Shown here: positions 1 to 6,179 of the stretch, in pieces
How positions within the stretch are numbered: position 1 is the stretch's first letter
How the letters are laid out: each line of letters opens with the position of its first letter
Assembly: GCA_903842475.1 (NCBI GenBank)
Contig: CAIMMA010000653.1
Coordinates: 1-7,080, forward strand
Source: an uncultured bacterium
GTDB taxonomy: Bacteria > Desulfobacterota > Desulfobulbia > Desulfobulbales > Desulfobulbaceae
Direction of reading: 5' to 3'
Length of the DNA stretch: 7,080 nucleotides
Notes under the pieces: model-generated
What the model was told of the DNA's origin: nothing
What the model saw: only the letters and a program-made list of their open reading frames with translations
The model's database searches: none
Made by a program: the position numbers and the translations under genes

Positions 1-540
1 AATGTCGCGAGTCTCTTCGGCATTTCCTACATATGCGCGAGCGACGAAAGAGGCGTTGAGGGCCAGAGCGACGGCTAGAGGGTTGAATGGTTCGAGGCTC
101 ACCCCGTTAAGTTGCAGTGGGGTAATGAAGCCACGCTGGCTGGTCGGCGAGGCTTGTCCCTTCGTCAGGCCATAGACCATGTTGTTGTGCACGATGTTGG
201 TTATATCAGGGTTACGACGGATGCAGTGGAGGAAGTGATTGCCCCCCTCACCATACATGTCACCGTCGCCACTCTCGGCGATCACCGTCAGTTGGCGATT
301 ACTGGCCTTAATTGCCGTGGCCGGTGGAAGGGCACGGCCGTGCAGTCCATTGAAATAATGGACGTTGAGATACTGCGGCAGTTTCGCGGCTTGACCAATT
401 CCTGAAACCAGGACGGTCTGCTGTGGGTCGAGTTGCAACTCCGCTAGTGCCTCGCTGACCAGTTTGAGGATACCATAATTGCCGCAACCGGGGCACCAGG
501 CAACATCACAATCGGTACAGGTCCAGGGATTATCGCTCAT
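1..540 (-). CDS. 2-oxoacid:ferredoxin oxidoreductase, beta (TPP-binding) subunit, 3' end missing
   Basis: The first 180 residues of the thiamine-diphosphate subunit of a 2-oxoacid:ferredoxin oxidoreductase (KorB/PorB family), which oxidatively decarboxylates a 2-oxoacid with CoA to acyl-CoA, CO2 and reduced ferredoxin in the cytoplasm. The gene runs off the left edge; family members are usually about 250-300 residues. Visible motifs are WCPGCGNYG at residues 15-23, SGIGQAAKLP at 46-55, the TPP/Mg motif GDGDMYGEGGNHF at 91-103, and HNNMVYGLTKGQASPTS at 118-134. The ATG at 540 overlaps the TGA of the alpha subunit gene (ATGA, positions 537-540) and is preceded by the Shine-Dalgarno AGAGGTGA, so the start is firm and translation is probably coupled. 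Cysteines 8, 11, 16 and 19 form CX2CX4CX2C, while the usual third cluster cysteine (GIGC) is Gln50. The substrate (2-oxoglutarate, pyruvate or branched-chain oxoacid) cannot be assigned from sequence. Confidence 0.93.
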   Translation of the reverse strand, partial: MSDNPWTCTDCDVAWCPGCGNYGILKLVSEALAELQLDPQQTVLVSGIGQAAKLPQYLNVHYFNGLHGRALPPATAIKASNRQLTVIAESGDGDMYGEGGNHFLHCIRRNPDITNIVHNNMVYGLTKGQASPTSQRGFITPLQLNGVSLEPFNPLAVALALNASFVARAYVGNAEETRDI

Positions 541-2231
541 AGCTTCACCTCTTTGCGCAGCAAGGCTGCTATCTCTTCAACACTGAAGGCCAACCCGTTA
601 TATTTGTGCCATTCATCGGCGATTAAACAACTGGTTTCAGCGCGAAGGAGGCGGGCAAACTGACCGGTGGCGTTGTTCTCAATAACGATAATTCGCTCGG
701 CACGGCTTAAAAATTCTATCAATGCTGCTGACAGCGGATAAAGTTGCACGCAATGGAGATAGGCAGTCAGCTCTGGTCGGACCAATGCCAGTGCCTCAAT
801 GACCGTCGGCGAGGTCGATCCCCAGCCGACAATCAACTTGCGGTAGTCAGTAGGGCCATGGAGGTGTGGCGGCAGGGCAAAATCTTCCCGTAGTAATCTC
901 AGTTTGGCAAGGCGCTTGTCGACCATGGAAGTTCGCGTTTCAAAGTCCTCGGTAATTCGTCCTTTGGCGTCATGCTCGTCGCTGTCGACACAAACACGCC
1001 CGTTCCCCAGCCCCGGTATCCCACGGGGCGAGACACCATCAGGACCGGGGGCATAACGTTGATAACCGGCTGAAGTCGTGATAATCCGCGACACTGGAAC
1101 TGTGCTGGGCAGGATAAAAGGCTCAAGGTCACAGAGGGTGTCGAGCAGGTATTGGTCTGTAAGGATAATTACCGGCGACTGGCTGGCATCGGCCATGGTA
1201 AAGGCATGGGCAGCGCAGGCAAAAGCCTCTTCGGGGGTGCTGGGGGCGATGATGGCGCGGGGGAATTCTCCGTGCCCAGAGTAGCGGGCGATCTCCAGAT
1301 CTCCCTGTTCGGTGCGGGTCGGCAGGCCGGTTCCCGGACCGGGGCGCTGGCCTAGGTGGATAACGAGCGGCGATTCGATCGCGCCGCAAAGGCTTAGCCC
1401 CTCGGCCATCAGGTCAAAACCGCCGCCGGAAGTGCTGACCAACGCACGGGCTCCGGCGTACCAAGCGCCAAGACCCATATTAATCGCGCTGATCTCATCT
1501 TCAGCCTGCTCAACGATCACGCCGTGATCGTGCGCCTGTTTGGCAAGGTGCATTAACACTCCGGTGGCAGGAGACATCGGGTAGGAAGCGATAAAGTTGC
1601 AGCCGCCGGCAAGTGCGCCGAGGGCGATGGCTTGTGAACCGTCAAAGAGCAGGCGGTCTGGCTTGGTTTCCCCGAGGGGTAACGGAAAGTGCCCGTTCAG
1701 TTCCGCTCCGGAATCCCACCCGAGCAGTGCGGCTGCAAGATTTTTTTCTAAAAGGTCATGTTCGCTAAAAATCCGGCGTAATGCCGTCTCGAGCGGTACG
1801 AGCTTCCAACCGAGCAATCGGACGATAAAACCGCAGACAATACTGCCGGCATAAAGTGAGCCGCCGATTCGTGTGCTCAACTCATGCAGCGGCAGAGCGG
1901 TTATCCCGGCGGCATCCCCAAAGATCTTCGGATCACCGATCAGTAACGTTTCACCTGCGCAACGCCCGCGCAGGCGAGCCAAAGCGTCATGGTCGAGGAT
2001 AACACAGAGATCAACCCGGTCACTGAAAGCCCGCACCGGACTGGTACCAACCCGTAAGGTGACCGAGTTGCTGCCGCCGCGGATGCGCGACATAAATTCG
2101 TTTACCACTATGACATGAAGTCCGGCGGAGAGGAACGTTCGGGCCAGAACCAGTCCGATGGTCTGTAATCCCTGACCGGCCTCGCCTCCGAGGACTAAAT
2201 TGATTTCGTTTGATAATGGAGGAGTAGCCAT
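537..2231 (-). CDS. 2-oxoacid:acceptor oxidoreductase, fused gamma-alpha subunit
   Basis: 564 residues, a normal length for the KorA-type subunit in which gamma and alpha domains are fused. The gamma domain (about residues 10-190) opens with GGEAGQGLQTIG (15-26) and has EFMSRIRGGSNS (45-56), the usual signature region. The alpha (pyrimidine-binding) domain starts near 200 with ASYPMSPATG (215-224), then EDEISAINMG (244-253), STSGGGF (266-272) and GQRPGPGTGLPTRTEQGDL (294-312). The GISPRG/DSDEHD-type segment lies at 399-421. The C-terminal domain carries VGWGSTSPTV (468-477) and ENNATGQFARLLRAE (518-532). The TSGGG/QRPGP wording resembles a subgroup distinct from the textbook 2-oxoglutarate enzyme, so substrate is left open. 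I chose the ATG at 2231 because AAGAGGTGA lies just upstream at normal spacing; a TTG 11 codons earlier (2264) has no Shine-Dalgarno. It overlaps the beta gene by 4 bp, and the two form one operon. The first gene of this pair follows a 197-bp gap. Confidence 0.95.
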   Translation of the reverse strand: MATPPLSNEINLVLGGEAGQGLQTIGLVLARTFLSAGLHVIVVNEFMSRIRGGSNSVTLRVGTSPVRAFSDRVDLCVILDHDALARLRGRCAGETLLIGDPKIFGDAAGITALPLHELSTRIGGSLYAGSIVCGFIVRLLGWKLVPLETALRRIFSEHDLLEKNLAAALLGWDSGAELNGHFPLPLGETKPDRLLFDGSQAIALGALAGGCNFIASYPMSPATGVLMHLAKQAHDHGVIVEQAEDEISAINMGLGAWYAGARALVSTSGGGFDLMAEGLSLCGAIESPLVIHLGQRPGPGTGLPTRTEQGDLEIARYSGHGEFPRAIIAPSTPEEAFACAAHAFTMADASQSPVIILTDQYLLDTLCDLEPFILPSTVPVSRIITTSAGYQRYAPGPDGVSPRGIPGLGNGRVCVDSDEHDAKGRITEDFETRTSMVDKRLAKLRLLREDFALPPHLHGPTDYRKLIVGWGSTSPTVIEALALVRPELTAYLHCVQLYPLSAALIEFLSRAERIIVIENNATGQFARLLRAETSCLIADEWHKYNGLAFSVEEIAALLRKEVKL

Positions 2232-2233
2232 GA

Positions 2234-2241
2234 TCACCTCT
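2234..2241 (-). promoter_or_regulatory. Ribosome binding site of the gamma-alpha subunit gene
   Basis: On the minus strand AGAGGTGA precedes ATG (2231) with two further bases between, placing the GAGG core five bases from the start. It decides for ATG 2231 over the upstream TTG at 2264. The same octamer AGAGGTGA precedes the beta subunit start (positions 545-552), inside the 3' end of the alpha gene. The last three bases of the octamer (TGA) are also the stop codon of the short ORF 2234-2425. Confidence 0.8.
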
Positions 2242-2425
2242 TGGGTTTTGCAAGGAAATGCCAAATGGGTTTGGGGGCAGAGTTGGGAACAGGGTCGTCA
2301 TACCTCTTTGGGATATTTGAGTCCAAAGGAATTTGAGAAACAGCCGTTATAGAAAAAAGCGGCTCGTCGTAGAGCTCATGGAGGTTGCAATATTCACGTG
2401 CGAAAATAACCGGGGCAGCAATCAT
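2234..2425 (-). CDS. Doubtful small ORF between megaenzyme and oxidoreductase genes (63 aa)
   Basis: An open frame of 63 codons fills nearly the whole 197-bp gap. It starts at ATG 2425, three bases after the TGA of the alpha-oxoamine synthase gene and in the same frame, and ends in a TGA embedded in the Shine-Dalgarno of the next gene. That packing is operon-like, and the predicted peptide has mixed composition with few rare codons and no low-complexity stretch (for example EYCNLHELYDEPLF near the N-terminus and a basic KPKR end). Against it: no Shine-Dalgarno precedes ATG 2425, it has no signal peptide, membrane segment or metal-binding motif, and I do not recognise a family. It could equally be chance openness, or the remnant of a longer C-terminus of the upstream protein. 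Function unknown. Confidence 0.25.
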   Translation of the reverse strand: MIAAPVIFAREYCNLHELYDEPLFSITAVSQIPLDSNIPKRYDDPVPNSAPKPIWHFLAKPKR

Positions 2426-2428
2426 GAA

Positions 2429-4861
2429 TCATGTAGGTTGCTGCCGGCACATCACCAGGGCTTCCAGTTCCAGGGCGACGACATCCAGCGCAAAGCGAAT
2501 TTGCTCGGGCGTATGGGTGCAGTTGACAAAAAACCGTAGACGGGCAGAGTTGTCGGGAACGGCGGGGTAGATCATGGGCAGCGCATCGACCCCTTGCCTG
2601 AGGAGGGCTTGAGAGAGCCGTATCGCCTGGATGGAATCCCCGACAATTACCGGAATGACCGGGGAGCAGTGGTTGCTGGCACCGGTATTCAGGCCTCTTT
2701 CCCGAGCGAGCTTAAGAAAGAGCTTGGAGAGTTCACGGAGACGTGTCACCCGTTGGGGTTCATTCCTGAGTAATCGAATGGCGGCCAGCGCTGCTGCGGC
2801 ATTCGGCGGACTCATGCCCACGCTATAGACAAAGCCCGGCGCTGTGTATTTCAGGTATTCGATGAGGGCTCCTGAACCGGCAATGTAACCGCCGCAACTG
2901 GCAAAGGATTTGCTCAGGGTGCCCATCCACAGTTCCACCTCCGCAGGATTGATGCCGAAGTGCTCGCCAATCCCCCGGCCCGTTTTACCCAGGACACCAA
3001 TGGAATGCGCCTCGTCCACCATGAGAAACGCGCCATGTCGCTTCTTGATCTTAATAAAGGCAGGCAGGTCCGGGATGTCGCCATCCATACTGTAGACGCC
3101 TTCGATTATGATGAGGGCCCGTCGGAAAGCGGGGCGCGAGTCCCTGAGCATTGTGTCCAGGGCTTGCCAATTGTTGTGGGGAAAAGCAAGATGCGTTGCT
3201 TGGGAGAGCTGGCATCCCTGGATCACACTATTGTGAATCAAGGCATCATGGACGATGAGATCGAGTTTACCGAACAGATGGCCGATGGTGGTCACATTGG
3301 TGGCGTGCCCGCTCACAAACACCAGGCTATCTTCTGTTCCGATCAACCCGGCAATTTCTTGCTCAATTTGACGATGCAGCGGTCTCTCTCCTGAAGCAAT
3401 ACGGCTGGCCGAAACGGATGTGCCGTACAGGTCGATGGCGTCTTTGGCGGCTTGAGAGACGATCGGATCTCCGGACATCCCCAGATAATTGTACCTGGAG
3501 AAGGTGACCTGCTTTTGATCTTCTGCAACAGCTCCATCGAGACGGACACCTTCGTGCTCCCGGAAGTACGGGTTGTCGATACCTTGAGCTTTTATTCCCA
3601 GCAGGAGTTGCTGAAGGTTCCGGTATTCGGGGTAGTCCACAAAGGGCAGGCATTCCGGCAGCACTTCTCGTACTTTTTTCTGCGCACAAATCCTTTCCAC
3701 CGGCTCCCCGGACTGCCGACCGGAGGAGAGCACCTTTCCCAAAGGGCCCATTTGGGTATCAAGCCCTCTTCCCGAGGTTTTTTTCCAGAGAATATGAGCC
3801 GTCAGGTCAGCTATGCTCGCACCCATAAAGAGCGCCTCGACGGGAATCTCGATTTCTAAATCTTGCTCGATGGCTGTCGTCAATTCTACTGCCATCAAAG
3901 AATCGATACCCATGGTGTTCAAGGGATCGTGCACTTCCACCTTGGAAAACGAAATCTTCAGCAGAACCGCCACCATTTTGGCAATGGAAGATTGGGCGAC
4001 ACGGATGAACTCCGATGCGTCCTCTCGCTCCATAATTTCAGAGGCCAATGCGCTTGTTCTGAGTGTGTCGGCTTTGGGCAGGCTTGCCGACGACATGTCC
4101 GCTGGCAAGAGGTCCGGTCGGCATTCTTTTCGCTCCTGGAGGGTAATTATTGGGGTCACTTCTTGGGAAACTCTCAAACATTCGGCGATGACATTCAAGC
4201 GGCCCTGGATAAAATGTTCACGGCAAAGATGGCGCTGGACCTTGCCGCTGGTCGTTTTAGGAAGGCTGGAGGTCTTGATGAGCACGATCGAGTAGACCCG
4301 GATGCCATGCTCCCGCGACACACTTTCGCGAATGGCACCAATGACCGCTGCGACGTCAAGTTTTCTGATGTATCGCCGCTCGACCTCCTGCACAACCACA
4401 AGTCGCTCGTCATCCTCCCCTTCAACGGCAAACGCCGCTCCGCCGCCTGCCCGCAAGGCCTCATGGCTCCGTTCTACCGTCCTTTCAATATCTTGAGGAT
4501 AATAATTGAGGCCCCGAATAATAATGAGATCCTTCAGTCGGCCGGTGACAAAGAGCTGGCCGGCCTTGAGCAACCCCAGATCTCCCGTACGCAGAAAGGG
4601 TCCTTCGTCTGTTTCGGCAAGCCTTGCCTGAAAGTTCTGCACCGTCTCCTGGGGTCGGTTCCAATATCCCTGGGCCACGCTTGGCCCTTTGATCCATATT
4701 TCGCCGATCATATTCTGCTTGCAGCGAGTTCGCTGTTCCGGATCGACGATTACAATCAGATGCCCCGCAGGCACGGCCCCATTGCCAACCAGTTTGAAAT
4801 CGTGATTCTTGTCTTCTGCTGCCAGGGCAAAACGGCCGGTTTTCAACTCATTCGGGGCCAC
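2429..4861 (-). CDS. C-terminal part of FAAL-ACP-alpha-oxoamine synthase megaenzyme
   Basis: The downstream portion of the interrupted megaenzyme. The frame is open from the TAG at 5000; the first possible start is GTG 4861, which lacks a Shine-Dalgarno, so independent translation is doubtful. Numbered from the full gene start (5956), it holds YGLSE (343-347), RTGDLG (456-461), LFVTGRLKDLIIIRG (468-482) and the acyl-ligase C-terminal lysine in SGKVQR (Lys572), all typical of fatty acyl-AMP ligases. A phosphopantetheine carrier domain follows (about 650-725) with GIDSL, attachment Ser686. After a linker comes a class II PLP alpha-oxoamine synthase (about 765-1165): SRIASGERPLH, VHDALIHNS, EGVYSMDGD, VDEAHS (Asp981) and TLSKSF with the Schiff-base Lys1016. 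All expected catalytic residues of the carrier and synthase domains are present. Expected chemistry is acyl-ACP plus amino acid giving an alpha-amino ketone, CO2 and holo-ACP, as in 8-amino-7-oxononanoate synthase and serine palmitoyltransferase. The amino acid used cannot be told. Confidence 0.88.
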   Translation of the reverse strand: MAPNELKTGRFALAAEDKNHDFKLVGNGAVPAGHLIVIVDPEQRTRCKQNMIGEIWIKGPSVAQGYWNRPQETVQNFQARLAETDEGPFLRTGDLGLLKAGQLFVTGRLKDLIIIRGLNYYPQDIERTVERSHEALRAGGGAAFAVEGEDDERLVVVQEVERRYIRKLDVAAVIGAIRESVSREHGIRVYSIVLIKTSSLPKTTSGKVQRHLCREHFIQGRLNVIAECLRVSQEVTPIITLQERKECRPDLLPADMSSASLPKADTLRTSALASEIMEREDASEFIRVAQSSIAKMVAVLLKISFSKVEVHDPLNTMGIDSLMAVELTTAIEQDLEIEIPVEALFMGASIADLTAHILWKKTSGRGLDTQMGPLGKVLSSGRQSGEPVERICAQKKVREVLPECLPFVDYPEYRNLQQLLLGIKAQGIDNPYFREHEGVRLDGAVAEDQKQVTFSRYNYLGMSGDPIVSQAAKDAIDLYGTSVSASRIASGERPLHRQIEQEIAGLIGTEDSLVFVSGHATNVTTIGHLFGKLDLIVHDALIHNSVIQGCQLSQATHLAFPHNNWQALDTMLRDSRPAFRRALIIIEGVYSMDGDIPDLPAFIKIKKRHGAFLMVDEAHSIGVLGKTGRGIGEHFGINPAEVELWMGTLSKSFASCGGYIAGSGALIEYLKYTAPGFVYSVGMSPPNAAAALAAIRLLRNEPQRVTRLRELSKLFLKLARERGLNTGASNHCSPVIPVIVGDSIQAIRLSQALLRQGVDALPMIYPAVPDNSARLRFFVNCTHTPEQIRFALDVVALELEALVMCRQQPT

Positions 4862-4999
4862 CTGCAGGAAGGTCGGTTCGGAGCTCTTATTGCATCCGGT
4901 CGCAAGCAGGGTTATTTCCGAAAGCCCATAACAGGGCAGAAACGCTTTTTGGCGAAAGCCGCAGGATTGGAAAGCCGCGGTGAATCGTTGGAGTGTCTC

Positions 5000-5002
5000 C
5001 TA
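5000..5002 (-). other. In-frame TAG codon interrupting the megaenzyme gene
   Basis: Reading the minus strand, NGAEPVR is followed by TAG, then ETLQRFTAAFQSCGFR and PCYGLSE without any change of frame: (5956-5002) and (5002-4861) are both multiples of three. FAALs normally read EPVR-x-ETL here, so exactly one residue is replaced by the stop. It is codon 319 of a 1,175-residue product. Single-base routes from sense codons include CAG, AAG, GAG, TCG, TTG, TGG, TAT and TAC. The four clear gene stops visible in the window (6863, 6180, 2429, 537) are all TGA. I cannot distinguish a nonsense mutation, base-call error, amber suppression or pyrrolysine insertion. Confidence 0.9.
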
Positions 5003-5956
5003 CCTGACAGGTTCGGCCCCGTTGAAAGCGACATCCCAGCTGCTCAGATCAAGTGCTGACTTTTGCTCTGGTGTTATTTTTTGAACACAAAGGTCGTAGG
5101 CAAAATTCGGGCCCCCGCTTGTGGTGGCGCTATGGCGTGAGATGGCCGTGAGCCAGCGGAGTGGTTTCTGGATGAAGTGCACAGGCGACATCAGGATCGC
5201 ATCTCCACCTGCGTAAACGGGCTGGATGATCCCTCCGACCAGGCCCATGTCGTGAAACGGCGGTAACCAGATTACGCCACGCATAGTCGGCGAATGTCCA
5301 AAGACAGAGTGGATGACGGCTGAATTATGGAGCAAATTTCCATGGCTGATCATTATGCCCTTGGGGCTTCCGGTGGAACCGGAGGTGTATTGGAGGACAG
5401 CGAGGCTGTCAGGGCCAATGGAAGGTTCCCGCCAATCATGGGCTAGGTGGTCGGGAATAGTATCGGTTGCTATCCACTTGAGATGCACCAGCGCTGGAGT
5501 CCGCTCTATTTGGGGTCTATACTCCTCGAGCGTGGCTGTCGTGGAGAGGGCGATGGTCGGGCCTGCGTCGGATATCGTTGCTCCCAGGCTTGCCAGGAAC
5601 CGGTTGGAGTAGGGGAGGTTTGCTGGTACGGCCACCATGCCCGCACACAGGCAGCCAAAGAATGCCGCAGGGAACTCGATGCCCGGCGGGTAGAGCAAGA
5701 GGACGGTCGAACCCGGAGCGAGGTGCGCTTGAAGATAAGCGGCAATGGCCAGCGCCCTCTGCTCCAACTCGCCATAGGTCTGCCTGGTCTCCTGGGTTTC
5801 CCCATCGTTGAGATAGGTGTAGAGATTTTTTTCTCCCTGTTCCTGGGCTCTCCGTCGTAGCAGTTGGATCAGGTGCGGTAGTTTTTGCGTGTAATTTGTT
5901 GCGCATGGATTGGGCGTATACAAATGGCTCAATGCATCTTCAGTGTTACTCTTCAT
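5000..5956 (-). CDS. N-terminal part of the fatty acyl-AMP ligase domain of the megaenzyme, ending at in-frame TAG
   Basis: 318 codons before the TAG. The ATG at 5956 is preceded by AAGGA at good spacing, so this is the true start; the frame is open further upstream to 6382, but that part overlaps the lipoprotein gene and reads like a chance frame. The protein is the N-terminal half of a fatty acyl-AMP ligase (FAAL), which adenylates a free fatty acid for transfer to a carrier protein rather than to CoA. Motifs: LPHLIQLLRRRAQEQ (26-40), VLLLYPPGIEF (85-95), ATP-binding YTSGSTGSPKG (190-200), PFHDMGLVGG (233-242), GGPNFAYDLC (281-290) and NGAEPVR (312-318), where it stops. FAALs run to about 570-600 residues, so this fragment lacks the YGLSE and RTGDLG motifs and the C-terminal lid and would not be an active ligase alone. 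The matching remainder continues in the same frame immediately after the stop (to 2429), so the two pieces are one gene. Confidence 0.88.
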   Translation of the reverse strand: MKSNTEDALSHLYTPNPCATNYTQKLPHLIQLLRRRAQEQGEKNLYTYLNDGETQETRQTYGELEQRALAIAAYLQAHLAPGSTVLLLYPPGIEFPAAFFGCLCAGMVAVPANLPYSNRFLASLGATISDAGPTIALSTTATLEEYRPQIERTPALVHLKWIATDTIPDHLAHDWREPSIGPDSLAVLQYTSGSTGSPKGIMISHGNLLHNSAVIHSVFGHSPTMRGVIWLPPFHDMGLVGGIIQPVYAGGDAILMSPVHFIQKPLRWLTAISRHSATTSGGPNFAYDLCVQKITPEQKSALDLSSWDVAFNGAEPVR

Positions 5957-6179
5957 ATTTTCCTTTTTGCTCGGAGAGCTTGTGGGCATCAAGCCATCTC
6001 TGTGGCTTACCATGGTCAAACGTCCATTGCGCAGAGACAAGAGAGGGGTTGCTCCGCATGTTTGAACAAGGATCTGCCGCGTACAGTGGATTTTTACTGA
6101 TTTTATGCTGCCTGCGGCTGATAAGCACTTGGCGTTCAGCAACCCGGTCTTGGTTGAGCCCACTTTCTCGGATTTTTTT
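5957..6179 (-). other. Intergenic gap upstream of the megaenzyme gene
   Basis: A 223-bp gap between the lipoprotein stop and the megaenzyme start. It begins with an A8 run (minus strand, 6180-6173) that includes the last base of the lipoprotein TGA. A CAACC/GGTTG 5-bp inverted repeat with a 7-base loop (about 6138-6154) is too short and has no T run, so I do not call a terminator. I found no convincing -35/-10 pair; TAAAAT near 6100-6105 has no good -35 partner, and I see no sigma-54 GG/GC pair. The gap is long enough to hold a promoter, so the megaenzyme may be transcribed separately from the MCE genes. Confidence 0.4.
5961..5966 (-). promoter_or_regulatory. Ribosome binding site of the megaenzyme gene
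   Basis: AAAGGA on the minus strand, four bases before ATG 5956, within an A-rich stretch. It is the best Shine-Dalgarno among the in-frame candidate starts; the ATG near 6013 has only a weak purine stretch upstream. It therefore fixes the N-terminus of the megaenzyme. Confidence 0.75.

Larger units (their letters stand above)
2232..2428 (-). other. Intergenic gap before the oxidoreductase operon
   Basis: This 197-bp gap separates the megaenzyme stop from the oxidoreductase pair. Apart from the doubtful 63-codon ORF it holds a -10-like hexamer TATAAC (minus strand, 2351-2346) preceded by a short T tract, but no matching -35 box at 16-18 bp. A 5-bp inverted repeat AGCCG/CGGCT brackets that hexamer (about 2342-2364) with a 13-base loop. 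It is too weak, and lacks a following T run, to be called a terminator. Whether the oxidoreductase pair has its own promoter is undecided. Confidence 0.3.

Noticed and set aside
2232..2264. TTG start 11 codons upstream for the oxidoreductase gamma-alpha subunit
   Set aside because: No Shine-Dalgarno lies before the TTG, while the ATG at 2231 has AGAGGTGA at proper distance and gives the usual N-terminus shortly before GGEAGQG.
2342..2364. AGCCG/CGGCT inverted repeat as a terminator of the megaenzyme gene
   Set aside because: A five-base stem with a 13-base loop and no T run after it is not a credible intrinsic terminator.
4940..4975. Nine-base direct repeat GCGGCTTTC just downstream of the TAG, as a possible recoding element
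   Set aside because: The repeat codes for conserved FAAL residues (AAFQSCGF) and forms no clear stem, so it is explained by coding sequence.
3863..5059. A 398-codon open frame on the plus strand, antisense to the megaenzyme and spanning the TAG site
   Set aside because: The opposite strand holds a full set of FAAL, carrier and PLP-enzyme motifs here. The plus-strand peptide shows no recognisable domain and has no good ribosome binding site, so it is a shadow of codon bias.
6058..6069. Short near-palindrome TGTTTGAACA as an operator in the gap before the megaenzyme
   Set aside because: Only four paired bases per arm, a single copy and no associated promoter; expected by chance.
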